From positions 12,550-76,549 of the forward strand of contig JAVBUO010000022.1 of NCBI GenBank assembly GCA_031555315.1: DNA of 64,000 nt, in the 5' to 3' direction. The notes beneath the pieces were generated by a model. The model ran no database searches. It worked only from the letters and a program-made list of their open reading frames with translations, and was not told the origin of the DNA. Positions 62,159 through 64,000 of this stretch are shown here, in pieces (positions within the stretch are counted from its first letter, which is position 1; every line of letters begins with the position of its first letter). Source of the DNA: JAVBJV01 sp031555315 (lineage in GTDB: Bacteria; Pseudomonadota; Alphaproteobacteria; Acetobacterales; Acetobacteraceae). The position numbers and the translations under genes are program-made.

Positions 62159-63748
62159 ATGAAACGTCGCACTGTTCTTGCCGCCACGGCCGCCCTTGCC
62201 ACTGCACGCCTGTCACGCCCGGCCATCGCCGAAAACACGGCTTCGCGGGTGTTGAAGTATATTCCGGATTCCGACCTGACAATCATCGATCCATTGACCA
62301 CCACCGCCTACATCACCCGCAATCACGGCCACATGGTATGGGACACACTGTACGGCGTGAACCAGCACATGGAAGCATCACCGCAGATGGCCGCCGGGCA
62401 TGTGGTCGAGAACGATGGCAAACGCTGGGTTTTCACACTGCGCGACGGGTTGATCTTCCACGATGGCGAAAAAGTCCGCGCACAGGATGCCGTGGCGTCC
62501 ATCAAGCGCTGGATGCAGCGCGACACGCTGGGGCAAACGCTGGCGCAGCGCCTGAATACCATACGCGCCCTCGACGATCAGAAATTCGAGCTGGTCCTGA
62601 ACCGCCCGTTCGGCCCGATGCTGGATGCGCTGGCCAAACCATCTGCATATCCGTGTTTCATCATGCCGGAACGTCTGGCCAGCCAACCACCCGAACGTCC
62701 GATCACCGAGGCGATCGGTTCCGGTCCGTATCGGTTCATGGCGTCGGAGCGGGTGCCCGGCCGTCTGGTCGTCTATCAGAAATTCAACGGATATGTACCG
62801 CGCACCGAAACCTCCAGCGTCACATCGGGTGCCAAGCTGGCCCATTTCGAGCGTATGGAGTGGCATAGTATTTTCGACCCGGCGACCGCCACCGCGGCGT
62901 TGCAGACCGGCGAGATCGACTGGTGGGAACAGATATCATCCGACCTTCGCCCGCTTCTGGAACAGCACCGGGATATCGTGGTCGAGCAGGTCGACACCGC
63001 TGGAATGGTCGCCCTGATGCGCCCCAATCACCTGCACCCGCCCTTCGATAATCCGGAGGTGCGGCGTGCCCTGTGGCCTGCATTGAACCAGGCCGACTTC
63101 ATGCACGCGCTGGTCGGTGCCGATCAGAGCATGTGGAAAACCGGCATCGGCTGTTTCCCGGCTGATACGCCTCTGGCATCGGATGCCGGGCTGGATGTGC
63201 TGACCAGCCCGCGCGATCTGGAAGCCGCCAAGGCCGCCCTGCGTGCCACCGGTTATCGCAGCACGACCAAGGTCACCATGCTGCATGCCACCAGCACCCC
63301 CAGCCATGCCGCCGTGACTCCGGTGGCGATCGATCTGCTGCAGAAAGTCGGTTTCAATGTGGAAGACGTAACGATGGATTTCGGTTCTGTCGTCCAGCGC
63401 CGGACCAACCGCAATCCACCCGCCCGCGGCGGCTGGAACGCCATCATCAGCCTGTTCGGCGGCATGGACCTGATGACCCCGGGCAGCAACCTGCTGCTGC
63501 GCGCCAACGGCGCCGACGCATGGTTCGGCTGGCCGACATCCGAACGGCTGGAAGCGTTGCGCAATGACTGGCTCGACGCCCCCGACCTCAACGCGCAGAA
63601 AGCGATCGCCCGCGACATCCAGATCCAATTTTTTCAGGATGTCCCCTATTACCCGCTAGGCCAGTATTTCACCGCCACCGCGTATCGTAAGGACCTGACC
63701 GGCGTGATGCGCGGCATGACACTGCCGCTGAACGTCAAGCGGTCCTGA
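62159..63748 (+). CDS. ABC transporter substrate-binding protein, family 5
   Basis: 529 aa. Tat-like signal MKRRTVLAATAALATARLSR, then PAIA. The mature protein is a type 5 (peptide/nickel/opine) binding protein: LTIIDPLTTTAYITRNHGHM, WVFTLRDGLIFHDGEKVRAQ, DAVASIKRWMQRD, and PNHLHPPFDNPEVRRALWPA. The late VPYYPLGQYFTATAYRKDLT closes the second lobe. The permease and ATPase genes are not downstream: a terminator and a convergent gene follow, so it is an orphan binding protein or its partners are elsewhere. It starts 180 bases after the acyl-CoA dehydrogenase. Confidence 0.93.
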   Translation: MKRRTVLAATAALATARLSRPAIAENTASRVLKYIPDSDLTIIDPLTTTAYITRNHGHMVWDTLYGVNQHMEASPQMAAGHVVENDGKRWVFTLRDGLIFHDGEKVRAQDAVASIKRWMQRDTLGQTLAQRLNTIRALDDQKFELVLNRPFGPMLDALAKPSAYPCFIMPERLASQPPERPITEAIGSGPYRFMASERVPGRLVVYQKFNGYVPRTETSSVTSGAKLAHFERMEWHSIFDPATATAALQTGEIDWWEQISSDLRPLLEQHRDIVVEQVDTAGMVALMRPNHLHPPFDNPEVRRALWPALNQADFMHALVGADQSMWKTGIGCFPADTPLASDAGLDVLTSPRDLEAAKAALRATGYRSTTKVTMLHATSTPSHAAVTPVAIDLLQKVGFNVEDVTMDFGSVVQRRTNRNPPARGGWNAIISLFGGMDLMTPGSNLLLRANGADAWFGWPTSERLEALRNDWLDAPDLNAQKAIARDIQIQFFQDVPYYPLGQYFTATAYRKDLTGVMRGMTLPLNVKRS

Positions 63749-63764
63749 GTTTCGGTTGCATGCA

Positions 63765-63794
63765 AAAGGCGCCCCTTGCGGGGGCGCCTTTCTG
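63765..63794 (+). terminator. Bidirectional terminator between convergent genes
   Basis: AAAGGCGCCCC and GGGGCGCCTTT form an 11-bp stem with a short loop, flanked by A on one side and T on the other. It lies between the binding-protein stop and the stop of the convergent autotransporter gene. Confidence 0.85.
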
Positions 63795-63822
63795 TTGTGC
63801 CGTCCGGTTCCCCGGCTGCGGG

Positions 63823-64000
63823 TCAGAACGCGTAACGCAGCCCGGCCGAGGCCGTCCAACCACGGAACCCGGCATCGCCAAGCTCCGTCTGCCACGCCGC
63901 GTCCGCATACACCGACAGGCCGCCACGCAGCGTCGCCGTCACGCCGCCGCCAACCTCGATCGCAGTGCCGAAGTCGCCCGTCGAGAAACGCTCCGTCCCC
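63823..64000 (-). CDS. Autotransporter beta-barrel domain protein, C-terminal end
   Basis: The minus strand is open from the window edge to the TGA at 63825-63823, giving 58 residues. The sequence alternates hydrophobic and polar residues (GTAIEVGGGVTATLRGGLSV, YADAAWQTELGDAGF, GWTASAGLRYAF) and ends in a terminal phenylalanine. This is the C-terminal strand pattern recognised by the outer-membrane assembly machinery in autotransporters. The passenger domain lies beyond the window. Convergent with the binding-protein gene, with a shared terminator between them. Confidence 0.8.
   Translation of the reverse strand, partial: GTERFSTGDFGTAIEVGGGVTATLRGGLSVYADAAWQTELGDAGFRGWTASAGLRYAF

Overview
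The window is high-GC DNA (most third codon positions are G or C) from an alphaproteobacterium. The best fit is the Acetobacterales/Rhodospirillales side of the class. Support comes from a CcrM-type GANTC methyltransferase next to rnhB, a petABC cytochrome bc1 operon, ETF-ubiquinone oxidoreductase, the DUF6111/DUF1285/NUDIX/cca cluster, a MoxR-DUF58-DUF4159 operon, a long-form isocitrate dehydrogenase, and a PheT with an insertion in its B5 region that I associate with that group. The genus cannot be fixed by reading alone. There is no IS element, phage, CRISPR array or rRNA; one tRNA (Gln) is present.

Layout. 1-1456: the 3' end of a large uncharacterised gene with a hairpin terminator. 1570-8358 (minus): icd with its own recognisable promoter, then the chain dapF > mtaB > small unknown > ftsY > DUF2459, and a Sel1-repeat protein. 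8554-12820 (plus): rpmI-rplT-terminator-pheS-pheT. 13008-17258: small membrane and housekeeping genes (GlsB-like, YpfJ metalloprotease, Gfo/Idh oxidoreductase, DUF4169, mtnP). 17408-20084 (minus): petABC, divergent from hemF, the aerobic heme-synthesis enzyme. 21280-28446 (plus): a tandem family of five exported TPR proteins plus one decayed copy. 28466-32875: a GST, two tandem Bug-type solute-binding proteins with a third remnant, an Lrp/AsnC regulator and a tyrosine phosphatase.

32879-37738 (minus): an unknown protein, an MsbA-like ABC exporter, cca, DUF6111, a NUDIX CoA pyrophosphatase and DUF1285, several with overlapping stop/start codons. Divergent from these at 37859-44412 is the moxR-DUF58-DUF4159-VWA membrane operon. 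44520-46865 holds an ankyrin-like exported protein and three tandem exported DUF4946-like paralogues (minus). 47141-51650 (minus): tRNA-Gln, ispE, a TPR lipoprotein and ETF-QO. 51746-54502 (plus): a family-4-like uracil-DNA glycosylase and a lytic transglycosylase. 54679-58106 (minus): chorismate mutase, an AadA-like nucleotidyltransferase and a chemoreceptor. 58284-63748 (plus): rnhB-ccrM, an AidB-like acyl-CoA dehydrogenase and a peptide/nickel-type binding protein. The window ends inside an autotransporter beta-barrel on the minus strand.

Most genes are housekeeping. The parts most worth a second look are the expanding and decaying TPR family with AT-rich, Shine-Dalgarno-poor leaders; the DUF4946-like triplet, where an A6 versus A7 tract moves the natural start codon out of frame and creates a five-codon upstream ORF; the Bug duplication with its remnant; an isocitrate dehydrogenase with unusual cofactor-site residues; a uracil-DNA glycosylase lacking two of four Fe-S cysteines; and a GANTC site lying at the start codon of ccrM itself.
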